This document shows, piece by piece, positions 8,419 through 16,200 of a stretch of DNA of 64,000 nucleotides. Position numbers and translations under genes: made by a program. The stretch is taken from NCBI GenBank assembly GCA_016793805.1, contig JAEUIZ010000015.1, positions 1 to 64,000 of the forward strand, written 5' to 3'. The stretch comes from Phycisphaerae bacterium (GTDB lineage: Bacteria > Planctomycetota > Phycisphaerae > Phycisphaerales > UBA1924). The notes under the pieces were generated by a model, which did not search any database, had not been told where the DNA came from, and saw only the letters and a program-made list of their open reading frames with translations. How positions within the stretch are numbered: the stretch's first letter is position 1; each line of letters opens with the position of its first letter.

Positions 8419-10575
8419 CTACTTCACCGGCTTGTACTCGACACCCAGGCGGCTGAACAGGAACGCGTACACGTCCACCGCCTGCTCGATCCGCTCCGAG
8501 AGGGCCGTGCCCATCCCGTGTCCGCTGTTGGCGCTGGTCCGCAGCAGCGCCTCGGCCCCCACGGCCTGGAGCCTCGCCGTCATCTTGCGGCTCTGCATCG
8601 GGTCCACGCGAGGGTCATTGGCCCCGGTCAGGAACAGGATCGACGGGTACTTCGTCCCTTCCCGGACATGGTGGTACGGCGAGTAGGCGTACAGGGCCTT
8701 GAACTGGGCCGGATCCGTGACGGTCCCGAACTCCGTGATGTTGAACGCCCCGTTGGACGACAGTTCCACGCGGAGCATGTCGTAGATGCCCACGTGGGAG
8801 ACGACGGCCCGGGCCAGGTCCGGGTGCTGCGTGAACATCGCGCCCATGAGCAAGCCCCCGTTGCTCCCGCCCTCGATCGCCAACTTGCCCGGACTCGTGT
8901 AGCCCTTCGCGATCATGTGTCGGCACGCGGCCGCGAAGTCGTCAAAGACGTTCTGCTTGTTCAGCAGGTTGCCGGCCTTGTGCCACTCGTCCCCGAACTC
9001 CCCGCCCCCGCGGATGTTCGCCTGGGCCCACACGAAGCCCTGCTCGAGCAGCACGACCGTCGCCGCCCGGAACGCGGGCGTCATGTTCACGCCGTACCCG
9101 CCGTAGCCCGTCACCAGGCACGGGTTCGTCCCGTCGAGTTTGATCCCCTTCTTGGCGATGATGTTCACCGGCACCTTGGTCCCGTCCTTGGAAGTCGCCC
9201 AGTCGCGCGTGACCGTGTAAGGCGAGAAGTCCACCGGCGGGGGGCTCGTGAGGTTCAACTGCGTCGTCGTCGTCCCGTCGAATCGGTACCACGCGAACGG
9301 GAACGTGTACCCCGTCGCCGCGAAGAGCACCTCCTCGCCCCGCACGATGCACATGTCCCCCGCGGCCGAGATCGGCTTCTGGTCCGGGGCCTTCTGCGGC
9401 TTGCCCTGGTGGTCGAACGCCCGGATCTCCGACGGCCCGCCCAACTGGTACGTCAGGTACACGCGCGTGGGCGTCGCGGCGCAGATCGCGGGGTCGAAGA
9501 AGTCGTTGACGATCGCCGCGTCCTTCGCCTCGGGCACCAGCACCTTCGCGTCCGCGAGTTTCGCCGCTGTTCCGGCCTTGATCGGCAGGCCGAGCAGTTT
9601 CCCGCGCGGCGCGTCCTTGCGGCTCACGAGGTAGACCGTCCCGCCGTCGCGGGTCGTCGGGCCGAAGAACGCCTGCACCGCCCGATCCTCGTATCGGGTC
9701 AGTTGCGTCCAGGCCCCGTCGGCCTTGAGGTAGTGCTGGAACTCGCCTCCGTCGCCCTTCTGCATCGAGACCAGGGCCCGTCCGAACCCGTCCGTCTCGA
9801 TCACGATCTCGGCGATCCGCGGGAAGTCCTTGCCGACCTCGTAGGTGTCCTCCGAGGGCGAGGTCCCGAGCCGATGGTGATAGACCTGGACGAAGAAGTC
9901 CATGTCCTCGGCGGCCCGCTCGCCCGCGCGGGGGTAGCGGGTGTAGTAGAACGATCCGCCGTCGGGCGTCCACGCGAGCGATCCGCCGGCGGTGCCCCCG
10001 TTGACGCGCTCGACGACCTCGCCCACGGGCTTTCCGGTCGCCACGTCGTAGACGTGCACGTCCCCGCTCTCGCTCCCGCCCCTGGAGAGGCTGACGGCGA
10101 CCTTGCTCCCGTCCGGGGAGGGCACGAACCAGTCGATCGAGACGCCCCCGCCCGCGTCGATCGCCACCGGATCGACCAGCACGCGGGCCTCTTCGGGCTT
10201 GTCGGCGGAGGCCATCACGACGAGGAACGGCTGCTGCTTCGGCGGCTGCCGCTTCATCGCAAAGACTTTCCCGCCTTTCGCGCTGAGCGAGAAGTGCGCG
10301 ACCGTCGGCGCGCTCATGATCTGCGAGACCCGGGCGCGGATGGCCTCGACCCCCGGGAGGCCGTCGAGGATCGAGCGCGCGTGCGCGTTCTGGGCGTCGC
10401 TCCAGGCCTTCACCTTGGCGTCGTTCCAATCCTCCAGCCAGCGGTAGTCGTCCACCACCGACACCCCGTGGTACGTGTCCGTCACGGGGACCTTGGCCGT
10501 TTCGGGGGGCGCGGCCAGCAGGCTCGAACCCAGGACCAGAGACGACAGCACCACGACGCGACCGAAGTTGAACAT
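8419..10575 (-). CDS. Prolyl oligopeptidase family serine peptidase (S9A)
   Basis: A 718-residue exported peptidase that cuts after proline in short peptides. It begins with a signal peptide (MFNFGRVVVLSSLVLGSSLLAA) and the S9A start motif VTDTYHGVSVVDDYRWLEDW, followed by the seven-bladed propeller and a C-terminal alpha/beta hydrolase. The triad is visible: Ser in EGGSNGGLLMG, Asp in GANDPRVDPMQ and His in SANSGHGMG. ATG 10575 is chosen for the signal peptide and the GAGGAG sequence upstream. Size and order match family norm. Probably acts in the periplasm on peptides for nutrition. Divergent from a dockerin-type secreted protein. Confidence 0.95.
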   Translation of the reverse strand: MFNFGRVVVLSSLVLGSSLLAAPPETAKVPVTDTYHGVSVVDDYRWLEDWNDAKVKAWSDAQNAHARSILDGLPGVEAIRARVSQIMSAPTVAHFSLSAKGGKVFAMKRQPPKQQPFLVVMASADKPEEARVLVDPVAIDAGGGVSIDWFVPSPDGSKVAVSLSRGGSESGDVHVYDVATGKPVGEVVERVNGGTAGGSLAWTPDGGSFYYTRYPRAGERAAEDMDFFVQVYHHRLGTSPSEDTYEVGKDFPRIAEIVIETDGFGRALVSMQKGDGGEFQHYLKADGAWTQLTRYEDRAVQAFFGPTTRDGGTVYLVSRKDAPRGKLLGLPIKAGTAAKLADAKVLVPEAKDAAIVNDFFDPAICAATPTRVYLTYQLGGPSEIRAFDHQGKPQKAPDQKPISAAGDMCIVRGEEVLFAATGYTFPFAWYRFDGTTTTQLNLTSPPPVDFSPYTVTRDWATSKDGTKVPVNIIAKKGIKLDGTNPCLVTGYGGYGVNMTPAFRAATVVLLEQGFVWAQANIRGGGEFGDEWHKAGNLLNKQNVFDDFAAACRHMIAKGYTSPGKLAIEGGSNGGLLMGAMFTQHPDLARAVVSHVGIYDMLRVELSSNGAFNITEFGTVTDPAQFKALYAYSPYHHVREGTKYPSILFLTGANDPRVDPMQSRKMTARLQAVGAEALLRTSANSGHGMGTALSERIEQAVDVYAFLFSRLGVEYKPVK

Positions 10576-10739
10576 GGGCCCGACTCCTCGACGCGGCGGA
10601 GCCCCCGGTCGCCGGTCGGGGAATGGTAGTGCGCCCCTCCCCCCGCCCGTGGCCACACCTGGGAACCTCCCCGCCCGGCTCGCGTATCTCCTCGCGCGGC
10701 GCGCGTGGGGCGTCTGCCGCGATTCCAAGGAGCAAAGCC

Positions 10740-11324
10740 ATGATCGCGCGATGCGCCGGTTCCGCCGTCGTCCTCGCTCTGGCCGCGCAGGCCTCGGCCC
10801 AGTGGTGGTGGCCTCCGACCGGGGGCCTGAGCGTCCAGCCCGAGTGCCGCGATCCGTCCTCGACCATCACGCTCGGTATCGGCGGGCTCTGGCCCGACAA
10901 CTGCGTCCCCAACGGCGTTTCAGTCAGCAGATCGGGTCTCGAGGTCGACATCGTGACAGTGCGAGAGCCCCCGCCGGGCGGATGTCTGACCGTCATCTCG
11001 AACTGGAGCCTGTCGCCGATGGTCACGGGTCTGCCCGCGGGGACGTACAGCGTCTTCGTGACGCACCAGGTCTCGGGCCAGACCATCCACCCGCGGACAC
11101 AGGTGGGCACGTTCCAGGTGGTCGCGTCCTGTGGCGGGTGCTACGCCAACTGCGATGGATCGATGACGCCACCCGTCCTGAACGTCATGGACTTCGTCTG
11201 CTTCCTCAATAGGTTCGCCGCGGGGGAGTCCTACGCCAACTGCGATGGCTCAACGACACCGCCCGCGCTCAACATCTCCGACTTTGTCTGCTTCCTCAAC
11301 GCGTTCGCGGCGGGCTGCTCCTGA
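10740..11324 (+). CDS. Secreted protein with paired GC-type dockerin-like repeats
   Basis: A 194-residue exported protein. Signal peptide MIARCAGSAVVLALAAQASA; AAGGAG lies 8-13 bases before ATG 10740. The body (about residues 20-130) is unrecognised. The C-terminus has two near-identical repeats, CYANCDGSMTPPVLNVMDFV and SYANCDGSTTPPALNISDFV, each followed by a CFLN.FAAG segment. They resemble a dockerin with a reduced calcium loop and are common at the end of exported planctomycetal proteins. The tail is likely an anchoring or sorting module; no cohesin partner is visible here. Confidence 0.82.
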   Translation: MIARCAGSAVVLALAAQASAQWWWPPTGGLSVQPECRDPSSTITLGIGGLWPDNCVPNGVSVSRSGLEVDIVTVREPPPGGCLTVISNWSLSPMVTGLPAGTYSVFVTHQVSGQTIHPRTQVGTFQVVASCGGCYANCDGSMTPPVLNVMDFVCFLNRFAAGESYANCDGSTTPPALNISDFVCFLNAFAAGCS

Positions 11325-11328
11325 GCCG

Positions 11329-11334
11329 TACCAT
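11329..11334 (+). promoter_or_regulatory. -10 box TACCAT of the M19 peptidase gene
   Basis: TACCAT, 6 bases, then GTG 11341. The box lies just after the stop of the previous gene; leaderless start predicted. Confidence 0.45.
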
Positions 11335-11340
11335 CGCCGC

Positions 11341-12459
11341 GTGCGATGGTTCGACGGGCATCTCGACCTCGCGTGCCTGGCCGAGAACGGCCGCGACCTG
11401 ACGCGCCCGCTCTCAGAGTGCGGCGGGCCGTGGCCGCCGGCGGGGGTTTGCTTCCCGTCGCTGGTCGAGGGCGGGGTGCGGGCGTGCCTGGCGACGGTCT
11501 TTACCGAGGCCGACGGCGACGATGCGGTGGCCTATCCCGCCGGCGACTCTCGGGCCGCCCACGCCGCGGGCCTTCGGCAACTCGATTGGTACGACCGCTG
11601 GCGTGCGGCCGGGCTGATCGCGCCGCTCCGCCCAGCCCCGGCCGCGCGCGTCGCGGACGCCGATCCGCGCGGCGCGAACGGCACGATCGACAACACGCCG
11701 CCGATCCGCGTCGGCATCCTCGTCGAGGGGGCCGATCCCATCCGTTCGCCCGCGGAACTCCCGGCGTGGGTCGCACGGGGCGTGGTGGCCGTCGGGCTCA
11801 CGTGGGCCCGCGGCTCGCGCTTTGCCTCGGGCAACTCCTCGCCCTCGTGCGAGTCCGGGGTCGGGCTCACGCCCCTGGGCAAGGACATGGTCCGCGCCAT
11901 CGACGACCTCGGGGTCGTCCACGACGTGTCGCATCTGTCGGACCGCGCGCTGGACGACCTCTTGGCGCTCGCGCGCGGGCCGATCGTCGCCTCGCACTCC
12001 AACTGCCGCTCGATCGTGCCCAACACGCCCGGCCAGCCTCGCAACGACCGCCACCTGCACGACGACGCGATCCGCGAGATCGCGAGGCGGGGCGAGGCGC
12101 GACGCGCCGACGCGGGCTCCGGGGGTCGTGGGGCTGGGGTGGCGTGCGGTGGGGTCATCGGGCTCAATCTGTGCGCCCCGTTCATCCGTCCCGGCCTCGC
12201 CAAGGGCGACCGCCCCACGATCGTCGAGGCCATCGACCACGTCGAGCACGTCTGCGCGCTGGTCGGGCATCGGCGTGCCGTCGTGCTGGGGAGCGACATG
12301 GACGGGGGCTTCAGCGCCGAGCAACTGCCGCGGGGGATCGACTCGCCGACGGGCTTTGACTTGCTCGCCGACGAACTCGGCCGACGGGGCTGGGGCGACG
12401 CGGACATCGGCGGCTTCGCGTGGGGCAACTGGTCCCGAGCGCTGGGCTTCGATCTCTGA
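11341..12459 (+). CDS. Membrane dipeptidase (peptidase family M19)
   Basis: A 372-residue metal-dependent dipeptidase of the renal-dipeptidase family, hydrolysing dipeptides and sometimes D-amino-acid dipeptides. Metal-site elements seen: FDGHLDLA (HxD) at residues 4-11, EGADPI with the bridging Glu, VHDVSHLSD, IVASHSNCRSI with a ligand His, and LGSDMDGGF. A Gly/Arg-rich insertion (RRGEARRADAGSGGRGAG) before GGVIGLNL is unusual and probably a surface loop. GTG 11341 is chosen because it begins the conserved core and follows a TACCAT box; no signal peptide, so cytoplasmic. Confidence 0.92.
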   Translation: MRWFDGHLDLACLAENGRDLTRPLSECGGPWPPAGVCFPSLVEGGVRACLATVFTEADGDDAVAYPAGDSRAAHAAGLRQLDWYDRWRAAGLIAPLRPAPAARVADADPRGANGTIDNTPPIRVGILVEGADPIRSPAELPAWVARGVVAVGLTWARGSRFASGNSSPSCESGVGLTPLGKDMVRAIDDLGVVHDVSHLSDRALDDLLALARGPIVASHSNCRSIVPNTPGQPRNDRHLHDDAIREIARRGEARRADAGSGGRGAGVACGGVIGLNLCAPFIRPGLAKGDRPTIVEAIDHVEHVCALVGHRRAVVLGSDMDGGFSAEQLPRGIDSPTGFDLLADELGRRGWGDADIGGFAWGNWSRALGFDL

Positions 12460-12565
12460 TGTCCCAGCCGACCGCGCGGATGGCACGCCGCACTTTCTGC
12501 GCGTCCGCGGGAAGTTATCCTCGCGCGAATCCGCCCCCAACATGGCGATAGTCACTGTCTCGCGA

Positions 12566-12571
12566 TATCGT
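12566..12571 (+). promoter_or_regulatory. -10 box TATCGT of the small gene at 12579
   Basis: TATCGT, 7 bases, then ATG 12579. Supports ATG 12579 over the GTG three codons earlier, which overlaps the box. Confidence 0.45.
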
Positions 12572-12578
12572 GCCACCC

Positions 12579-12878
12579 ATGGTCGAGCCGACGATCCCAT
12601 TCCATCTCGCACGGGCCTATGGCGTGCAGCCTGCGCGTCCCGTCGCGCCCGTGCAGCCGGTCCGTGCGATCGCGAACCCCGAGGCGGCCGGCGCCTCGAT
12701 CGCGCCGCATGCGGGCAGCGAGATCCGCGAGCGGCTCGTCGCGGCGGTCGTGCCCGGACGGGTGGACTTCTCCGGAGCCGAGCCCGCGCAGACGATGTCG
12801 CTGTATCGCCACCCGGCCGATCGCAACGCAGCCGCCACCGGCGTGCACGCGGGCCGCGTCCTCGACGTCACCGGCTGA
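12579..12878 (+). CDS. Small hypothetical protein
   Basis: A 99-residue soluble protein without signal peptide or membrane segment. The N-terminal third is rich in Pro, Val and Ala (ARPVAPVQPVRAI); the C-terminal half contains ERLVAAVVPGRVDFSG and ends LYRHPADRNAAATGVHAGRV followed by LDVTG. The regular high-G/C third positions and the TATCGT box 7 bases upstream argue that it is a real gene. I do not recognise a family. It lies between a dipeptidase and a convergent nuclease with no obvious operon partner. Confidence 0.6.
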   Translation: MVEPTIPFHLARAYGVQPARPVAPVQPVRAIANPEAAGASIAPHAGSEIRERLVAAVVPGRVDFSGAEPAQTMSLYRHPADRNAAATGVHAGRVLDVTG

Positions 12879-12902
12879 GTCGCGCGCGCGTCCGAGCCCG
12901 CC

Positions 12903-13865
12903 CTACCGCGGCGGGTCGCAGAACGTGCACGGCGTTTTGGTCCGTTTCGCCTCTTCCAGCGTCAACGGCGTGTGCGGGCCGGCCAGGAATCGGCATCCCG
13001 CGACGTGGTACCGCTTCCCGGAGGTCGTGACGTAGACCGTCTGCGGCGGGGTTGGCGCGGTGCCGCCGAACATCGAGTTGATGAGCGTCGCGAGCCGAAC
13101 CCCGGCGATCGACAACTGGTCCTCGACCACCGGGAGTTTCTCATCGACGTAGGGCCGGGCGATCGCGTCGTCCTGCTGGATGTTCCCGTACCCCTCACGG
13201 ATCGCGAGTTGGTACGTCTCCTGGGCCCACTCCAGCGGGGTCATGCGCTCGGTGTAGGCGACCACGTCCTGGGGTCGGATCTTGGCGTCGAGGTCGGTCG
13301 CGTACTCCTGCCAGTCGATCCCGGACTTCTCGAGCAGCCCGGTGTCCCAGACGGCGTGGAGTTTCATCCGGCGGTTGTAGAAGCGCACGTTGATGTCGTT
13401 GCCGCCGCGGTCCTCCTTGTAGCCGACGTGGAGCGGCTGGTGGATGTCGCCGACGAAGTGCGCGAGGAACCGCAGGGCCTCGAGCCGCTTCTCGACGGGC
13501 TGCGTCTTGTCGGCGAGGACCTTGGCGAAGTCGTCGATCCCGCTGACGATGTCGCCGCCCTCGGGCCGATCGCGCGCGGGAACATACTCCGCCGAGCCCC
13601 GCGGGACGTTCGCGTAGTGCAACTGGTTCGCGAAGCGATACTTCGCCTGCGAGCGGGCGACGGCATCGGGCCAGTACGCCGCGGTCGGGAGGTCGGTGTG
13701 CTCGCTCGCCAGGATCGCGTCGATCTCGGCCTTGGCCGTGGGCGACAGGCGGTTGTACGCGATCTGCCCGACGATCCGGTGCCCCGCCTCGCCCCAACCC
13801 CCGAGCACCAGCGGGGAGAACGCGAGCAGCGCGACCGCCAGACGACGAAGAACGCGGACGATCAT
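12903..13865 (-). CDS. S1/P1-type zinc nuclease with a Cys/His C-terminal tail
   Basis: A 320-residue exported nuclease. The signal peptide ends at VLGG|WGEAGHRIVGQIAY, which supplies the N-terminal Trp and first His of the trinuclear zinc site. Further ligands lie in LHYANVP, LAHFVGDIHQPLHVG, YKEDRGGNDINV and LHAVWDTGLLE. It should cut single-stranded DNA and RNA in the periplasm, giving nucleotides for scavenging. After about residue 275 there is an extra module, VYVTTSGKRYHVAGCRFLAG to the terminal CTFC, with spaced Cys/His residues as in small zinc-binding tails. AAGGGAG precedes ATG 13865. Confidence 0.9.
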   Translation of the reverse strand: MIVRVLRRLAVALLAFSPLVLGGWGEAGHRIVGQIAYNRLSPTAKAEIDAILASEHTDLPTAAYWPDAVARSQAKYRFANQLHYANVPRGSAEYVPARDRPEGGDIVSGIDDFAKVLADKTQPVEKRLEALRFLAHFVGDIHQPLHVGYKEDRGGNDINVRFYNRRMKLHAVWDTGLLEKSGIDWQEYATDLDAKIRPQDVVAYTERMTPLEWAQETYQLAIREGYGNIQQDDAIARPYVDEKLPVVEDQLSIAGVRLATLINSMFGGTAPTPPQTVYVTTSGKRYHVAGCRFLAGPHTPLTLEEAKRTKTPCTFCDPPR

Positions 13866-14006
13866 GGCCGACTCCCTTTCGTGCTCGACGCCCCCGCGGA
13901 CCACCTTGGGGGACGGCCGGGCGCGCGACCGATGGTAGTAGTGGCGCGGCCACCGTCGCTCTGGGCCGACGAATCCCGCTCGTTCGTATCACCCACCGCC
14001 GAGGGG

Positions 14007-14504
14007 TCAGATCACGACCGCAGGCCCGGCGTCGTGGGCCGAGAGCCCAAGCGCCCGCATCACCTCGCCCAACTCGTTCGCGTCGCGCTCGTCGAACGAG
14101 CCCGCGTCGTAACTGTCCGCGTCGAGCACGCCCCAGCACGACCCATCGGCCTCGAGCAGCGGCAGCACGACCTCGCTCCGGTCGCGCGGGTCGCACGCGA
14201 TGTAGCCCGCGCCCAGCGAGGCCACGTCGCGCACGACCAACGGTACACGCTCGCGCCAGCACCGTCCGCAGGCCCCGTGCAGCCCGATCGGGGAGCACGC
14301 CGGCTTGTCCCGACGCGGGCCCAGCACCATCTCGTCGGCTCCGGCGCTCTTGAGGTAGAACCCGATCCACGACACGCCCGTCCGGGCCAGGTGCGACCAG
14401 AGCACGTCGACCGCGAGTTGCATCGCCACGGCGCGATGCGCGGGCGCAGTCGCCGGCAAGGCCGAACGAATGGCCGCGTAATCGCGTGCGGTGGTTGGTG
14501 GCAT
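14007..14504 (-). CDS. msrC: Free methionine-R-sulfoxide reductase (GAF domain)
   Basis: A 165-residue single GAF domain that reduces free methionine-(R)-sulfoxide with thioredoxin. The signature is recognisable against the enzyme of Escherichia coli and yeast: WIGFYLKSAGADEMVLGP, then KPACSPIGLHGACGRCWRER, VRDVASLGAGYIACDPRDRS and SEVVLPLLEADG with GVLDADS. The three cysteines used in catalysis are present (ACSP, ACGR, IACD) plus one extra Cys. GGAG stands upstream of ATG 14504. It follows rpsR by 35 bases on the same strand and may be the last gene of the nfu-mutY-rpsR unit, fitting an oxidative-damage theme with MutY. Confidence 0.88.
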   Translation of the reverse strand: MPPTTARDYAAIRSALPATAPAHRAVAMQLAVDVLWSHLARTGVSWIGFYLKSAGADEMVLGPRRDKPACSPIGLHGACGRCWRERVPLVVRDVASLGAGYIACDPRDRSEVVLPLLEADGSCWGVLDADSYDAGSFDERDANELGEVMRALGLSAHDAGPAVVI

Positions 14505-14539
14505 GCGTCGCTCCGCGCGGGCGCGGCGACCGGGCCGGC

Positions 14540-14785
14540 CTAGAGCGTCGCGGAGGTGTAGGGCAGGAGGCCCATGAACCGGGCCCGCTTGATCGCCTGG
14601 GCCGCCAGACGCTGCTCCGAGGCGTTCAGGCCCGAGCGCTTCCGCCCGTAGATCTTCCCGTTCGGGCTCATCAGCCGGCGGAGGTTCTCCACGTCCTTCC
14701 AATCGACGTAGGTCTTGTCCTTGCCGGTGGTCTTGGCGATCTTGATCTTGGTCGGGGGCGGGGTGAATCGGCTGAACTTGCTCAT
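14540..14785 (-). CDS. rpsR: 30S ribosomal protein S18
   Basis: An 81-residue S18. The conserved part is clear: VDWKDVENLRRLMSPNGKI, RKRSGLNASEQRLAAQAIKR and ARFMGLLPYT. S18 pairs with S6 on the platform of the 30S subunit. The usual rpsF-ssb-rpsR-rplI neighbourhood is absent; here rpsR follows mutY with a 16-base gap and GGAG 6-9 bases before ATG 14785. There is no zinc-ribbon CxxC at the N-terminus. Confidence 0.96.
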   Translation of the reverse strand: MSKFSRFTPPPTKIKIAKTTGKDKTYVDWKDVENLRRLMSPNGKIYGRKRSGLNASEQRLAAQAIKRARFMGLLPYTSATL

Positions 14786-14801
14786 GTGGGCTCCGTCATG
14801 G

Positions 14802-15902
14802 TCAATCGGCCCGGATTCGACCCGGGCGACGGGTTTGGGGACTTGGGGTCGAGTATAGGCCTGCAACCCGCAGCGCTTCCGCTTGCAGGCTCGAAACCCC
14901 CAGTCCGGCCAGCGCGCCGACCGCGACCCAGCGGGACCGCGGACGGGCCCGGCAGAGGTTCGCCCGAGCCGGGCCGATGGCCTCGTACAGCCGCACCCGG
15001 ACCCGCCGGTGCGAGAGCGTGCGCACGATCGTGGTGATCGGTCCGCGGACCGCCACGCCCATCTCCGCCGCGATCGCCTCGGCCCGCGGGAACCCGCGTC
15101 GGCTCTCCCAGGTCGGGAGTTGCCACAGACCCGCCCAAAGCCCGTGCTCCGGCCGGCGCTCGACGAGGCACCGACCGCGCCGATCGCGGACCACGAGGCA
15201 GAGGCCATGGAGCGTCGTTCGCCGGGGCGTCGGCTTGGGCTTGGGGATGGAATCCTGGAGCCCGGCCCGCCGGGCGGCGCACGGCGCGCGCACAGGACAG
15301 TCCGAGCACCGCGGCGACCGGGGCGTGCAGACCGTCGCGCCCAGTTCCATGAGGCCCTCGTTGAACGCGGCGGGGTCCGGGGCGAGGGCCACGAGGTCTG
15401 CGGCGCGCGCCCAGGCGTGGCCCTGGGCCTCGGCTCCGGTCACGTCGCGCCCGTCGATCCGCAGCAGCACCCGGGCGACGTTCCCGTCCACGATCGGCTC
15501 GGGCCGCCCGAAGGCGATCGAGGCGATGGCCCCGGCGGTGTACCGCCCGACGCCCGGGAGGGTGCGCAGGTCGGCAACGGACGAGGGCACGCGGCCGTCG
15601 AAGCGCTCGACGATCTCGCGGGCGGCGGCGTGGAGGTTTCGGGCGCGGCGGTAGTACCCGAGCCCGGCCCAGAGGGCCAGCACGTCGCCGGCGCGCGCAC
15701 GGGCGAGGTCGTGGACGGTCGGGAACCGAGCGAGGAAGGTGCCGAATCGTTCGGCGACGCGGGCGATCTGGGTCTGCTGGGCCATGACCTCGGCGACGAG
15801 GGCGGCGTAGGGATCGCGGGGCGAGGTGCGCCAGGGGAGTTCGCGGGCGTGTTCCGAGAACCATCGCGCGATGCCGCGGGCGATGGCGCGGTCGCGGGTC
15901 AC
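14802..15902 (-). CDS. mutY: A/G-specific adenine glycosylase MutY
   Basis: MutY removes adenine mispaired with 8-oxoguanine. The 366-residue protein has the catalytic core PWRTSPRDPYAALVAEVMAQ, the helix-hairpin-helix LPGVGRYTAGAIASIAFG followed by IVDGNVARVLLRI with the catalytic Asp, the iron-sulfur cluster pattern C-X6-C-X2-C-X5-C (CTPRSPRCSDCPVRAPC) and a C-terminal NUDIX-like domain (LCLVVRDRRGRCLVERRPEH...LWAGLWQLP). The start is GTG 15902, overlapping the stop of the Nfu-N gene as GTGA; no ATG fits the conserved N-terminus. The last 40 residues are Arg-rich and less conserved. Confidence 0.95.
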   Translation of the reverse strand: MTRDRAIARGIARWFSEHARELPWRTSPRDPYAALVAEVMAQQTQIARVAERFGTFLARFPTVHDLARARAGDVLALWAGLGYYRRARNLHAAAREIVERFDGRVPSSVADLRTLPGVGRYTAGAIASIAFGRPEPIVDGNVARVLLRIDGRDVTGAEAQGHAWARAADLVALAPDPAAFNEGLMELGATVCTPRSPRCSDCPVRAPCAARRAGLQDSIPKPKPTPRRTTLHGLCLVVRDRRGRCLVERRPEHGLWAGLWQLPTWESRRGFPRAEAIAAEMGVAVRGPITTIVRTLSHRRVRVRLYEAIGPARANLCRARPRSRWVAVGALAGLGVSSLQAEALRVAGLYSTPSPQTRRPGRIRAD

Positions 15903-16165
15903 GGGACCTGGGCCAGGGCGGCGGCGATGGCGCGTTTCATCGCGGGCCACGGGACGGCGGGGGTCTTTCCGACGGTGAGCCAGTCGCCCAGGATGAGGAC
16001 GTTGGTGACCCCGTCGATGGCGAAGAGTCGCGAGGCGATGGCGTCGTCGCCGGCGGACTCGGGGGCTCGGAAGGACCGCGGGGCGTCGGCGACGGCGCGG
16101 TCGAGGAGGCACTTGATCGCGTTGGGATTGGGCGTGGGTTGGAACTCAACCACCCGCAGGGGCAT
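15899..16165 (-). CDS. Nfu/NifU N-terminal domain protein (scaffold-type)
   Basis: An 88-residue protein consisting only of the Nfu N-terminal domain: EFQPTPNPNAIKCLLDRAV at the start and LFAIDGVTNVLILGDWLTVGK in the middle. In full-length Nfu this domain precedes the CxxC iron-sulfur scaffold domain, which is missing here. Being coupled to mutY, whose product needs a 4Fe-4S cluster, suggests a role in cluster delivery; that is inference. ATG 16165 is preceded by TACCAT with 6 bases between, so the operon probably starts leaderless. Confidence 0.85.
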   Translation of the reverse strand: MPLRVVEFQPTPNPNAIKCLLDRAVADAPRSFRAPESAGDDAIASRLFAIDGVTNVLILGDWLTVGKTPAVPWPAMKRAIAAALAQVP

Positions 16166-16171
16166 GGCCGA

Positions 16172-16177
16172 ATGGTA
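16172..16177 (-). promoter_or_regulatory. -10 box TACCAT of the nfu-mutY operon
   Basis: On the minus strand, TACCAT then 6 bases then ATG 16165. Back to back with the cdaA promoter in a 35-base divergent region. Confidence 0.5.
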
Positions 16178-16185
16178 GTCGGAGG

Positions 16186-16191
16186 TACACT
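16186..16191 (+). promoter_or_regulatory. -10 box TACACT of cdaA
   Basis: TACACT, 9 bases, then ATG 16201. The spacer includes GGAGG, so this start may be minimally leadered rather than leaderless. Confidence 0.45.
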
Positions 16192-16200
16192 GGAGGCGCG

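Noticed and set aside
8293-10629. 778-residue plus-strand frame opposite the prolyl oligopeptidase
   Set aside because: The peptidase on the minus strand has its full catalytic triad; this is its shadow.
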